Positions 1 through 10,925 of a DNA stretch of 64,000 bases are shown here, piece by piece. A model generated the notes under the pieces. It did not search any database and was not told where the DNA came from. It worked only from the letters and a program-made list of their open reading frames with translations. A program made the position numbers and the translations under genes. Positions within the stretch are counted from its first letter, which is position 1, and each line of letters begins with the position of its first letter. The stretch is from Carettochelys insculpta (taxonomy: Eukaryota > Chordata > Testudines > Carettochelyidae): the NCBI RefSeq assembly GCF_033958435.1, contig NC_134141.1, positions 96,947,001-97,011,000 of the forward strand, written 5' to 3'.

Positions 1-1792
1 TGTTAGGTCTCTTCATTCCTTCCCCTTCAGCTTTGCATTGCCAATTCAGCTGTTTGGGTAGATTCACTTACATATTTCCTTTTCTTTGGAGATGGGGGTG
101 GGCGGTGGGGGTGAAGGGTAGCAATCAGCAAAGTCTTTTGTCCTCTGATGTTCCACAATAGTTCATCTGGTATTGATGGGCATTCTTTGTTGGGTGTTAG
201 ACATGCCTGGTTGGAAGTGAGTATTTCACACTCACTACGGCTTCTCTCCTGTCTGGTGATTACAGTTAGCAAACACTTAAATGTGCTTACTGACAAGGGA
301 TACAAATATTATATGTGAGACTAATGCACACAGCAACTGACTAGCATGTCAAAGGCTAATCACTAAATGCTGTCTTATGACTCCAATACCCATTTTAACA
401 GCACACATGACTAGTTTTAGCTATGCACTTCTTGTCATTTGAGACCCCGTGGCCTTGGCATGAGCTGGCAGTTAGACTGCCAGCATCACAGTTAGACGTT
501 ATGTAGTATGAGTTTTCATTCATTCGTAGATGAGGAAAAAGGAGAAGCCTCTTTAGTTGCACCAACGGCATGCTTTTGTGACATGCTGCAACAATGCTGA
601 ATTTCCTTGAACTGTTCAAGAAATGAAGCTGTTAGGCATTGGGTTTTTATTCTTTCAACACTCTCTTCTGACTTTATTAGCTGTCTTTGATGCCTGCACA
701 ATTCTTAAATAGAAAACTCATAATTTGGGGAACTTAGTTCCTGTACTATGTGATGTGCACGGCGAAAGGTGCTATATGTACTTCCTAATTTGTGTGCTGC
801 TTAACCGCAACCCCCATGTTAAAAGCAGATTTTCAGGAACACAGCTTAGGCAAGAACAGATCAATGATATTGTACTGCAACTTCCCATGAGGTAGTGGAG
901 GACATCCACTCACCACTGGATTTATTCTTGACACTGCATAAAGCCAAAGCCTTTTTCCTGCTTGCTCAGTTCCGCTGTTGCAAAGAGAATGCATGTGCAA
1001 TGAGAAAGGAGTAGGGTGTGTCAGAGCTTCCCAGGAGGCTGTGGCGAGAAAGCTCCAGGAATGAATGTATGGTATAGCAAACTTCATCCGTAAAACTATA
1101 GAGTGGACTGTAATAAAGCCATCACTACCTTTCTTCTCATCTGCCTCCATTCCTTTATTATCTCAACAGCAAAAAGGAGAGGGTACTGAGAAGGATACAG
1201 ACTAAAGAACTATGTGTACTTAGAGATTATCCAGAATGTAGCAAAAATGAGTTAGTCATTTTTAATTGCTCCGGAAGAGAAGCCGGCAGCTTAAAGTCTG
1301 AGTGGATTTATCTCTTCAAATGCATTCCAAAGTAAAGCCTTTATAGTTGTTTTGCTATGAAAACTGCATCACATGTTGCATGTTGACACCACTGCTGAGA
1401 TAAAAGAAGGGAAGAATAAAGAGGTGAAGGCCCAGATATTCCTTTAGTGTAAGTTGGCATAGCTTCATTGAAATCAAGTAGATGCAGGCTGATTTACCTC
1501 TGTAGAGGGTCTGACCTTAAAAATGCAAACTGAACTCAGTATTTTTTATTGTTTATAATCTTCTCTGAATTTTGCTTTAATTTAACTTTTGGAGGTTTGG
1601 GTGCCAAAATACAAATTGGAAGTGACTTTTTTTTCCCTGGTGTAAGTGAAAATAGAATTTGTCCAAATGTGTATTCCCACCATCTTCTGAATAAATAAAA
1701 TTAAAAAAAAATAAATCTCGTTTTAATTTTTAATCTAGTTTTGAAAATAATATTTGAATTTACAAGAAAGTGATTATTTTTATTTTCTTTAG
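1..1792 (+). other. Intron of the CSPG4-like gene, 5' side truncated by the window
   Basis: No coding exon is recognised before 1793. The short open frames here show no family motif and lack paired splice sites in a compatible phase. The last 50 bases are T-rich and end in TTTCTTTAG, a good splice acceptor. The only repeat I can suggest is a worn palindrome at 1424-1518. Confidence 0.6.
1424..1518. repeat. Degenerate palindromic amniote repeat (tentative)
   Basis: The two arms run inward from GTAAGTTGGCATAGC and, on the other strand, GTAAATCAGCCTGC, meeting around TTGAAATCAA. Short palindromes of the type 'ttgacttcaatgg' are common in turtle and bird DNA. Related scraps may lie at 26450-26500, 27130-27225 and 34735-34765. 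The similarity is weak and was judged by eye. Confidence 0.3.
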
Positions 1793-1924
1793 GAGCAATG
1801 TCCGGAGGCTTCAACTTTCAGGTTACAGATGGCTTGAACTTTGCACCTCGACAAATTTTTAGCATCACAGCTCGGACTCTAGTTATCAATGTAGAAACAA
1901 ACAAAGGACTGACAGTGTTTCCAG
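1793..1924 (+). CDS. CSPG4-like proteoglycan, internal exon (end of one CSPG repeat)
   Basis: This 132-bp exon lies between the acceptor TTTCTTTAG and the donor GTATGG. It starts and ends in phase 1 (two bases complete a codon, 43 codons follow, one base is left over). The translation opens AMSGGFNFQVTDG, the end of a CSPG repeat, where a F-x-V-x-D-G strand precedes a short linker. It continues with beta-strand-rich sequence to LTVFP, the start of the next repeat. CSPG repeats are cadherin-like folds that make up most of the NG2 ectodomain. The next exon (10753) starts in the matching phase and continues the repeat, which supports the pairing. The exon is too short to call alone. The reading rests on repeat grammar, splice sites and phase. 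Confidence 0.8.
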
Positions 1925-2093
1925 GTATGGCTTTGGCTCCTGAATTATTCTGATTCGGTTTATTTGAAAAAATTGCATAGGAAATACTGTGTAAAACTGT
2001 ATGAGAGATATTTGCTGGTCTATAAAGTAGGTATATTTACCTCGGTGCAAACACACATCTACATCATTGTAAACATGGTAGTCCTAGCATATT

Positions 2094-2988
2094 GGGGAGA
2101 AGGATAGTCCAGTGGTTAGAGCTAGGGTCTGCAACCGAAGCAGTGAGAAAAGACATTTTTTCAAATTCAGTTACAAAATCAGTAATTCTAGAGCTGCGAT
2201 GCACTTGAATACGAGACAGTCATTAAAAGATAACGTGAAACCGTACTTTGTGTCTCCCCTGTTTTAAGAACAGCACACACACCCTGATTTGTATCAGTTA
2301 GAAGGTTGTTACCCACATCTCCAGGCTTCACCTGCCTCAGTCCCCAAATCTGCCCCCCATCCCCAAGCTTTACCCCCCCATCCTGCAAACCCCTGCTAGC
2401 TTTAACTCCTTCAGCCCCAAACCCGTGCCCCCATCCCCAGGATTTACCTGCCTCAGCTGACGAGCTCCATGTGCTGTCAGTGCTCCTCCACAGTTGCCAC
2501 CTCCCCCATTCCCTCGCTGCTCCCCCCGGCTGCCTCCTTCTCTGTGTGGCTGTTCAGCTCCAGCAGGGGCAGGCTCAACTGCACCTCCCCCCAGTTCTCC
2601 TGTAGGCTGACTTTCCACAGATGGAGACCTGCTGGCTCCATCTTCCAGACTGCAGCTGACTGCTCAGTGGCTCTGGAGGGTGAAGCGACTTAAACAAAGA
2701 AACTAAATTTTGTTTAAGTGGCGGCGGCCTTTGAAGCTGTAGGTAGAGTCAGCGGTGTCAGCACTCAAAAATGTAAGTGGTTCCTTAAAGAGCCACAGGT
2801 TACCAACGCCTGGGTTAGAGCACGGGCTTCGTAAAACCAGGGTTTCAAGTTCAATCCTTGAGGGGGCCTGCCAAGGGTCCGAGGCAGTGTCTGATTGAAA
2901 AAAAAAATTCAGGGATCGTGATAGGTTCTGCTGTGAATGCAGGGGACTGAACTGAATGACCTCTTGTGATCCCTTCTAGTTCTGCAAG
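2094..2988 (+). mobile_element. tRNA-derived SINE with CR1-like tail, split by a hAT insertion
   Basis: The head reads GATAGTCCAGTGGTTAGAGC, a tRNA-type A box. It resumes after the insertion at about 2814 with TTAGAGCACGGGCTTCG and a B box GGTTTCAAGTTCAATCC. After a short A-rich spacer the 3' part reads GGGGACTGAACTGAATGACC and CCCTTCTAGTTCT, which resembles the CR1 3' end. Turtle tRNA SINEs are known to borrow a CR1 tail for mobilisation. The SINE was present before the hAT at 2123-2813 landed in it. Confidence 0.75.
2123..2813. mobile_element. Non-autonomous hAT element inserted in the SINE
   Basis: The interruption of the SINE is bounded by GTTAGAGC at 2115-2122 and again at 2814-2821, an exact 8-bp duplication typical of hAT. 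The ends are TAGGGTCTGCAACC on the left and, reversed, CAGGCGTTGGTAACC on the right, degenerate forms of the CAGGGGT-GCAACC hAT terminus. No transposase can be read. The centre (about 2310-2470) is very C-rich and ends in AGGATTTACC, a block also seen in two other elements of this window. Confidence 0.75.
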
Positions 2989-3004
2989 AGGTGTATATCT
3001 CCGT

Positions 3005-3150
3005 GCTTTATTGGAAAGACAGGGTGGGGAAGGTAAAATCTTTTACTGAACTACTCCTGATGAGTGAGACAAGTATCTTGAAAGCTTGTTGCTTTCATTA
3101 ACAGAAGCTGTTAACAAATTATATTACCCCATCCACTTGGGTCTTGTCTA
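3005..3150. repeat. Short foldback of a dispersed 3'-tail repeat
   Basis: The left half, read on minus, runs from CAAGCTTTCAAGATAC to TTTACCTTCCCCACCCTGTC. The right half, read on plus, runs from AGCTTGTTGCTTTC to ATATTACCCCATCCACTTGGG. Both look like the same tail (GAAAGCTTG ... ATATTACC), arranged head to head. A third scrap is at 62990-63035. This resembles the widespread amniote 'gaagagctctgtgtaagctcgaaagcttg' type repeat, which may be another Penelope-type tail. That origin is inference. Confidence 0.45.
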
Positions 3151-3679
3151 CACTTACCCGGAGAGCAGTGCTGGGGAGATTGATCTTCTACAGGTTGATT
3201 TAGTGGGTCTACTAAAGACCTCCTAAATCAACAGCTGACAGCATTGCTGTCAACTCCAGTAGTCCATCAGAGCAAGAAGAGTGAGGAAGCAAATGGAAGA
3301 ATTTCTCCTGTTAGCCATCTGCAGTGCAATGCTGTGGCACCTTGACCTAAGGTACATCCACTTGAGCTATGCCATTCATATAACTGGAGTTGTGTGCCTT
3401 AGGTTGCCATTGCCCCATAGAGTAGACAAAAGCCTTTGCTTCTCACATATCTCTATTTTTTAATTTTTAAAACCACAATCAATTTCATTTGCTGAGTGTT
3501 CATTTTCTTTCTATGAGCATTGATATATATGCACAGTGGTATGACCTGTAGTACTGGTACTTCTAAACACAGGACATTGCTAAACTGAAGTCATTCCAAA
3601 ATTCTTCTTTAGATTCATATGAGCTAGTGTCATAAAGTACAAAAATACTGAGTTTGTCTCAACTGCTCATAGGTTGTAG

Positions 3680-3998
3680 CAGGGGTCAGCAGCCTTTCCA
3701 AGATGGAGTACCAAAACTTGACCTTTAGACCTCTATGTACGATGCAAGTGCTGGTGATACTTTTTAAAGTCACTAATAGTCCTACTTACAACAGCTTCAT
3801 TAGTAAATAAATAAAGATGCAGAGCTTTACCGTTTAGTTTGTGGTTGGTAGCATTAGCTGGTCTTTTGTTAATCCACAGGCTTTAAGCAAGCACCTGGCT
3901 GTAATGGGGGAGGCGGGAGGCTGACCTCCCACCTCGTGCTGATGAAAATTGGCTCATGTGCCACTCTTGGCACCCTTGCCAGGGGTTCCTGACCCCTG
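3680..3998. mobile_element. Non-autonomous hAT (Charlie-like) element
   Basis: It starts CAGGGGTCAGCAGCCTTTCC and ends, reversed, CAGGGGTCAGGAACCCCTGG, the classic hAT/Charlie terminus. The flanks GGTTGTAG (3672-3679) and GGTTATAG (3999-4006) are an 8-bp target duplication with one later change. At 319 bp with no open frame it is an internally deleted, non-autonomous copy. Confidence 0.82.
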
Positions 3999-4763
3999 GG
4001 TTATAGGAACAGATTAAAGTTTAATGCCCTTAGTGTTCTGAATAGTCCTGTGTGCTGATGTACTAAGGTGATGTCTGCATTTGCAGAGTTTTTGTGCTGA
4101 CGGTGACAGGGAACCATGAAAAGCAAAATGCTGGTTTGTGTTCTCACTTTCACAGGCATTGGATGGTGTTCACATCTGCAGCGTTTCTGTTGCTGATAAA
4201 AGCAGTGCAGTGAGGGCAGCTATTCCACAGTGCAGCTCTCTCCATTTTGAGGATAGGTCTGGGGGGGAGGGACATGATCAGGAGGCAACCTGGATCCCTG
4301 AACAGCCTCCTCTGACCAAACAGCAGTCAGCTCCCCAGCTCAGCATTACTTCAAACAGATCATCTGCTCTGTGCAGCAGCGGTTGTAACCTGGCTTAGAG
4401 AAGTGAGCACTTGCCATGAAAACAGAAAGGGGAGTTTCAGAGTTCCTGGGGCTTTACAGGGGCAGGAACAGACATCTGTTCATCTGGCATTACTGCTGCT
4501 GAGCTGCTGACCAGAGAGGTCACCTAGATAATGTGAGATATCCTACAGAGGCTAAGAGCTGTGTAAATGGAAAGAATGAGTCTTCACTTGCGTATCACTG
4601 TAAAAGTATCACTGGTAAGAAATGTATGCCTCCTGTGGAGGCAGTTTTCTGTTTCAAGGGAAACTTCTGGATTTCATTGCAAAACATCATTGGCAAGTGT
4701 AGCTGCTCCATATTTTGTGTGCAAAAAAGGGATTTTTTTTGTGCTTTAAATGGCAAGTGTGAG

Positions 4764-4954
4764 CAGATAGGAATAAGGGGACTTCAAAGTAACTGGGGTC
4801 CTTTCGAAAAGGAGCCCCGTCTGGACGAGCTGCATCAATTTTGAAGTGCCGTGGCCGCACGCATGCTAATGAGGCACTGAATATGTATTTCAGCGCTTCA
4901 TTAGTAAACTTCGAAATGGCCATTTCGAAATTTTTGGCTAGTGTGGACACGGCC
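4764..4954. mobile_element. Half of a palindromic Harbinger-type MITE (family 2)
   Basis: Only the right arm is present: GATAGGAATAAGGGG (centre), GGTCCTTTCGAAAAGGAGCC, GCATGCTAATGAGGC, TATGTATTTCAGCGCTTC, then CTAGTGTGGACACGGCC as the end. The same order is seen in the complete copies at 28912-29664 and 58406-58864. The left arm is missing or replaced by unrelated sequence. A minus-strand open frame across this copy is an artefact. Confidence 0.7.
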
Positions 4955-5883
4955 TATGTGTAATATACTAAGGAACCTGTTATGTGCACATTTTTACCGT
5001 AAGAGTAGTTCTCATTATCTTTCTCACAAGCAAGGCAGCCTCCTAGCTTAGGCCTGATCCTTCCCCATATTCAGTCTTAGATGTTGCCAGTAGGCATCTT
5101 GGGTGGTAAGTGGGGGGTCTTCTGGTGTCTGACCACAACCCTATTGTCTGGTTTTCCACCATTGTAGCCCCTTTGTCCAAGGCAGGAGTTTCAGTGTCAG
5201 TTCAAACTTTTTTCACCTTGAGTGGCAAAGTACAAGATCCAAAATGGGTTCCAGAATTAGGTGTCCAGGCCACATTTTCTGGCAGGACCAATCACAATCT
5301 AGGCTTACAGAAAAAAAACCCAAGACTATTCACAGATCATTGATGTGAGAACTGAGCCATGATGTTTCTGGAATATCATTATCACAGCTAGATTTGTAAA
5401 CAGATTCAGGCTTCATAGTTCTAACTTCACGTATAAAAATGGTACACGCACTTAAATATACACATTCAGTAGATTGTAACTTTAGAAGTGCTATGCTACA
5501 TGATACATTTTGCCAAAGCTTTTTCAAGTTATGTGTAATTGTATTCATCAGCCAGTTTTCATTAATGATGGGGAAACATGACAACACTCATCAGAGACGT
5601 TTTGTACTCATCACAGGCAAGTAGGCAAGTTTCACTCTCTGATGTTGCACATTTCTGTCCAAGAGTGATCCCTATATGAGACAGGAGCTTAAAACCAGAG
5701 ATTGACTTCTGGGAGGCTCTCACTCACATCTCAGCTTCACCTTTTTATTGGAATCTAAGAAATAAAAGATTTGTCTCTTACCAGAGCATCTTGCTGCTAC
5801 ATCTTTCGTACAGATAGCATGTTGTCTGACCTACCTGTCTCTTCCAGGTAAGGTTGACAGGGAGACATCCAGGGAGACATTCA

Positions 5884-6547
5884 GGCTATACCTACACTAG
5901 GTCCTTCCTTTTGGAAAGGGCATGGTAATGAGTGAGTTGGGAAGATGCTAATGAGGTGTTACCATGAATATGCAGCACCTCCTTAGCATAATGGCAGCAG
6001 TGCACGATTTGAAGGTGCTGCTTTCAAATCATGTGCTGCCCATGGAGACGGGGGCCTTTCGAAAGGACCCCCTGGACTTCCAAAGCTTCTTCTTCCTATT
6101 TGGTTTCCTGTGCCGCAACACATAGGCCATGGCCTTTTGAAACAGGGATGCTAATGAGCCACTTTGGCAGATGCTAATGAGGTGCTGCTATGCATATGCA
6201 GTGCTTCATTAGCATAATAGCAGCCATGTGCGTTTTGAAAGTGCCGCTTTCAAAACGCGTGCTGCCGGTATAGCCGGGGGCCTTTCGAAAGGCCCCCTGG
6301 ATTTTGAAAGCCCCTTCCTCCCATTTGGTTTTAGGAAGAAGGGGCTTTTGAAGTCGGGGGGGGTCCTTTTGAAAGACCCCCAGCTACATGGGCAGTGCGC
6401 GATTCGAAAGCGGCACTTTCGAATCGTGCGCAGCCACCATTATGCTAATGAGGTGCTGCATATTCATCATGGCACCTTATTAGCCTCTTCCCAACTTGCT
6501 CATTACCATGCCTTTTCCGAAAGGAAGGGGCTAGTGTAGATGTAGCC
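5884..6547. mobile_element. Palindromic Harbinger-type MITE (family 1), nested or partly duplicated
   Basis: The ends are GGCTATACCTACACTAGG and, reversed, GGCTACATCTACACTAGC. The flanks are TCA at 5881-5883 and TCA at 6548-6550, an exact 3-bp target duplication. The arms share GATGCTAATGAGGTG, GCAGCACCTC and CTTTCGAAAGG in mirror order. A second palindrome-like unit (about 6120-6330, starting CATAGGCCATGGCC) sits inside, so the copy is a dimer or a nested insertion. Such long palindromes can form hairpins. Confidence 0.78.
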
Positions 6548-7213
6548 TCAGTGTTGGGGAAGTTTGTGCTGCAGCTATTCATCTGTATGTTGTGTTAAGC
6601 TAGCATAAGAGAAATACTTAAGTTTATTTAACCTTTAAAACATAACACTTGTAAATAAAGCTGTATAATAGAAGCACGTACAGGAAACAAAGGAAAAAAA
6701 GTTATTGCAGTATGGTCTTGTAATTCAGTCAGTATAAATGTGATTAAACTAAATGCATTTACAATCCCATTAATCTGTACCACGCCTGTCTGGTGTTTTT
6801 TGGTTTGCAACTTGCCTCAGGCACGGGTTTTACAGGAATTTCTGCTGTAAGCCAAAGATAATTATAAGAAAAATACATGACACATTTTTGTGGGAAGAGT
6901 CACTAGACTTTCTGACAGCCCTCCAACATGGAAAAAGTCTGTAGTAATGTATGTTAAGCTTGTTTTATTCAGCATTTCTGAAGAGCAGCACTCTAACTAT
7001 CTTGAAGGAGTTGTGCCTATAGTAATAACACTTTCTTTTCTTTTCTTTTCTCCTTTACTAGCCTCCCACCCACAAATAGTCAGTCTGGTTACATTTTGTG
7101 AGATTGAAGGAAGTCTCAGTACCGAAGTGACTTCAGGAATTTTGCACCATGGGCAGAAGAAGCGTGGACACTTCGTAGAGCTCATGTGCAAAGTTGGGCA
7201 TAAGCTGTTCTAC

Positions 7214-7855
7214 TCATGCTTTATGATGTATACAAAACTAAAAAGCGGTCATGTAGTGCTTCAAAGACTAACTTTCATGGGGCCGACCCCCTTCTTCAGA
7301 TCTGGAGATTCTGATTAAAGATAACTGGCACAACAAAAACATAATGATAGAAAAAAAATGAAATGAAAACTGACAAATCAGCTATAGGACAGAAGAATGC
7401 AGGGACAAAGATGAGGAAGAGGGCAGGAAAGAAAATTACTTACTGCAAGTGTCTAGTAATTTGCCTGAGAACACTATGAATATCAAAGATGGGGAAGCTG
7501 TCTTTGTACTACATAAGGTAATTGCTATCTCTGTTATGATAGTCTGGGAAGCAAATAAAATGAATCTGGCCAGGGCTCTGAAAGTCAGACTATGAACAGG
7601 AGGCAGCTAGACAACTCTCCAACACAACATCTCTCTCTTATATTTTCGTCGGGCCAGTATACTTCATCAGAATTTCCAGATCTGAAGAATTGGGTCTGTC
7701 TCATGGAAGCTCATCACCTAATAAATACTATGTTAGTCTTCAAAGTACTACATGACTTCTTTGTTTTGTACACATCATAAAGCATGGGCATGCTTCTTTG
7801 TTTTGTGAAGATACAGACTAACATGGCTACCTCTCTGCAACTATTTATGATGTAT
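7214..7855. repeat. Inverted pair of Penelope-type 3' tails
   Basis: The left copy (about 7214-7320) reads on minus: CAGATCTGAAGAAGGGGGTC, CCATGAAAGTTAGTC, TGTATACATCATAAAGCATG. The right copy (about 7665-7855) reads on plus: CAGATCTGAAGAATTGGGTC, CATGGAAGCTCATCACC, TGTACACATCATAAAGCATG, then GATACAGACTAACATGGC. The two are in opposite orientation with about 340 bases between, and match through CATGCTTTATGATGT. The tail corresponds to the 3' end of the Penelope-like element at 13281-15410. Confidence 0.65.
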
Positions 7856-8898
7856 AGTATGTATTAGCATGGAAGGAGGGTTGCTGCAAGTCATAGACAA
7901 GTGTCTGCACAGAAGTATCTGGAGTAGGAGAAGTTGTTCTCAAAAATAAATAGTTGGAAGACATAATGTCCTGAGTAACTGAGTGAGCCTGAGTGATGAA
8001 AGCAGAGTTTTAATAGTTATACAGACAGAGAGTTATCCGAGCCAGTCAGTGGTGGGTGCGATCATCTGCACCTCTATAGCTGTTTTCTGGTGTGCAGCTC
8101 CCTACTTCTTAAATTGGCTGAAGAGTGGAGGGTGATTTTTATAAAAATGTTTGAGTAATAACTACATTGTTCTGATGGGTCCTTTATTCCACTTTCATAT
8201 TTCCATGGCAGACGTGGCCGCCTCACCTTCTCACTACTCTCCTTCCTTCTTTAACCAGAGGAGAAGGAGAAGGAAAAGACAGGAAGAGGAGGCGAAGTCG
8301 GGGAGGGGGAACATTTAAAAAACATGCAATTAAAAAAACCCTATTTATAGAAGTATGGCTAATGTTTCCCAAGCAGTGCAGATCTTGAGTGGCACAGAGA
8401 GGGTAGCAGGGGGAAGGATGAAAGAGGACAAAACAGGAAAAGCTCCTTTCAGCATCATAACTCAAGGAAGCTCAGTTTCAAAGTATATAACAACTTTGAG
8501 ATAAGATACAGTTATTTCCTTGTAAGTAAGTAGAATCCTTTATGGTAAAATCTGAGCTCATTTTTCCCAAACATTCCCACTCTTCACGTATTATTCTGCA
8601 TTACTCATTTATAAAGACTAAATTTTACTGAAGACTGGTTGATATTTCAGGCCCCTAAAATATATATTACAAATGTCCAAGATGATCTATGTATACCCAC
8701 AAATGCTTGTTGTTCTAGGAGAGCTAAACTTGCAGAGGAAGGAAGTCTGGGAAATTCATGAGACCACCCTTTATTGTAATTTATGGAAGACTATTGCCTT
8801 GTAGGTTTTAAGAACAAAAATACATTTTTTTTCTGGCAAGCTGAAGTGGTAATCTTAAACCTATTGCGAATGAGTTGTGAAAACTTTCATCAAAAGGA

Positions 8899-8986
8899 AA
8901 AAAGGAGTCCTGTAGCACTTTAAAGACTAAAAAAAATAATTTATTAGGTGGTAACCTTTTGAGGGACAGACCCACTTCATCAGATC
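8899..8986 (-). repeat. Penelope-type 3' tail fragment
   Basis: Read on minus it gives CTGATGAAGTGGGTCTGTCC, then TAATAAATTATTTTTTTTAG, then AGTCTTTAAAGTGCTACAGG. This is the standard tail also seen at 44494-44819, and in more divergent form at the end of the element at 13281-15410. It is a 5'-truncated insertion. Confidence 0.7.
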
Positions 8987-9040
8987 AAAAAGAAAACATT
9001 GTAAGGAAGTTTTAAAGAATAGATTGCTGTTTCAGAAGTA

Positions 9041-9788
9041 CACTCATCCCACTTTAAACTTTTATTCATTTATTTTACTTACGAGTACTCACTTAAACAA
9101 GGGACACGCATACCTCCCTTAGTTCACTCCATGAGTGAGCTCCCCTCCCGCTAATACAAGCCTAATCCCCTCCCCACGGCTCCAACCCCCCCGTAGTCTG
9201 ACTCCCCCCTGCCAGCCCCACAGCCTCAACCTACTGCAGCCAGACCCCCCTGGCAGTCCTGTGGCCCCCAAATTGTGGCGGCCTGACCGGGCCCGTGGCT
9301 CCATTCTGCGACAGCTTGATGACCCTACTGGCCCGTACTGCAGCAGCCTGAAAGCTCCACGGCCCTGCAACCTGACCCCCCGACCCTACTGGCCCTGCGG
9401 CCCCACACCATAGCAGGCAGACCCCCCTGTCACCTGTACCCCTCTATGGCCCCACAGCCTGACCCCCCCCCCCCGCCCCCAGCACTGCAGCCCCAAACCA
9501 TGTCAGTCTGAACCCCCCCAACAGACCCAACCTGCCACTAGATTTTAACCCTCCCTCCCGCTCATGGCCCCAAACTACCCCCAGCCTTTAACCCTCCCCA
9601 ACCCAAGGTTCACTTACCTTTCCAAAGCAGCGCCACCTGCTGCCACTCCTTCCCTGGGTTAGAAGCCCTAGGAACCAATCAGAGACTTCTACATGTATTT
9701 TATTAGGAATTTAGTATCCCTCTTACGAGTGTTTGCCTACGAGCAGAAAGTTGGGAACAAATTGTGCTGGTATAGCAAGGGATGAGTG
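9041..9788. mobile_element. TA-flanked non-autonomous DNA transposon (mariner/Tigger-like)
   Basis: The termini CACTCATCCC and its mirror GGGATGAGTG are exact and each is flanked by TA (9039-9040 and 9789-9790), as in Tc1/mariner/pogo elements. Sub-terminal motifs TTACGAGT occur on both sides (near 9080 and 9724). The interior (about 9130-9620) is a C-rich run of degenerate CCC-CAGCC units with no transposase. The open frames there, in both directions, come from base composition. Confidence 0.7.
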
Positions 9789-10752
9789 TATTTAGTCTCA
9801 ACTAAAATAAAATGGCTAACATTGCATGGCAATGTTGAGTTTACAAAGCTGGAAGCATGGCATTTGAAGATGTTATATGCACTCTTCTAGGGAGTCGCTA
9901 GCTTTGTTCTTTTGTAACCACTATTCTATACATTGGTTTGGTCTGGCTATGTTCCAGAATGTCTTTTGGTAACTCCTTATCCTGTGAGCATCCAGTGTTA
10001 TAGTATTATGTATGCAAAGGAGTTATGGCCGCCTCTATTTCTATGCTTGTTTTAATATAACTGAATTATTAATATTTAATATTAATTTAATTAATTTAAT
10101 ATAACTGAAATCCTTTTGTAGATACATTCTCTGTTTCACACCACTGTGGTTATTGTGTGGTGCTTTTAAGGTTTTTTGTTTACTTTTTCAGCATTTTATG
10201 TTTAGTTGATTTGGAGGATGACCTTGGTTCATTGAGGCGAACAAAGTGCAGTACTGACTACTACAAAAATAACCTCTGCCACTTTGTCTGAGTCCTGTGG
10301 AATGCAAACTTTTGCTGTATTTTCATTTGTGCCCCTCAGTCAGAGTTTGACTGTAGGTCTCCAGAGTTAAAATCCTGGGGTCCTAACTCACCAACTGTGC
10401 CTTATCCTTTAATTTTAAAGTCATGCAATCTTTGAAGAAACTGATAGAGACGGAGTGTACTGGTGGTAGCTGTGGTGTGTGGGTTTTTTTGTTTTGTACT
10501 TTTATAAATAAAAAGGCTACTTCGTGTGAGCTTGCCGAAAGACAAAGATCTGAATTTGTTGGGGGATGCTTTTATTCTTTAGGTATTGAGAGATGCGATT
10601 TAGGGAGATAGTCAAACAGTTAATTTTATAAAGTGCTAGGCAAATGGTAATATGCTTAGATTATGGCCTGTGTGGTATATATGAAAGATTTCTAGTGGTG
10701 AAAAATTTACATAATTGTAAACTTCTGTTCTTGCTAATTATTAATTATTTAG

Positions 10753-10925
10753 GGTCCAGAAAACTTATTTCATCTCATGATCTGAAAGCTGTAACCAATG
10801 ATGTGGCCAACACGGAAAACAGAACTATCACTTTTACAGTTGTCAGAGCCCCAAAACTTGGAAGACTAATCAAAACAGGCTTTAACAACATCTCACAGGA
10901 GATTTCTACTTTTACGCAGTCCATG
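10753..10925 (+). CDS. CSPG4-like proteoglycan, internal exon (first half of a CSPG repeat)
   Basis: This 173-bp exon runs from the acceptor TTAATTATTTAG to the donor GTAAGC. It enters in phase 1, matching the exon at 1793, and leaves in phase 0, matching the exon at 22026. The codon split by the intron is Gly. The protein contains the repeat signature: LISSHDLKAV (strand and loop), then ITFTVVRAPKLGRLIKTG, the 'P-x-x-G-x-L' core of CSPG repeats, and ISTFTQSM, which leads into the 'FTQ-x-x-x-x-G' turn completed by the next exon. One N-glycosylation sequon (NRT) is visible. The open frame continues past the donor into the intron, but that part has no similarity to the family. Confidence 0.88.

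Larger units (their letters stand above)
1925..10752 (+). other. Intron 1 of the visible gene, filled with transposable elements
   Basis: Donor GTATGG, acceptor ATTATTTAG. The intron holds a split SINE, two hAT elements, two palindromic MITEs, Penelope tails and a TA-flanked element, each listed separately. I see no feature in these stretches: 3151-3671, 4007-4763, 4955-5880, 6551-7213 and 9789-10752. The stretch 7856-8897 holds only a purine-rich tract (about 8253-8310). No skipped symmetric exon was found, but a short phase 1-1 exon cannot be excluded. Confidence 0.7.

Noticed and set aside
9119..9413. Pro-rich or Gly/Arg-rich open frames
   Set aside because: They lie in the C-rich core of a non-autonomous transposon, open on both strands because of base composition.
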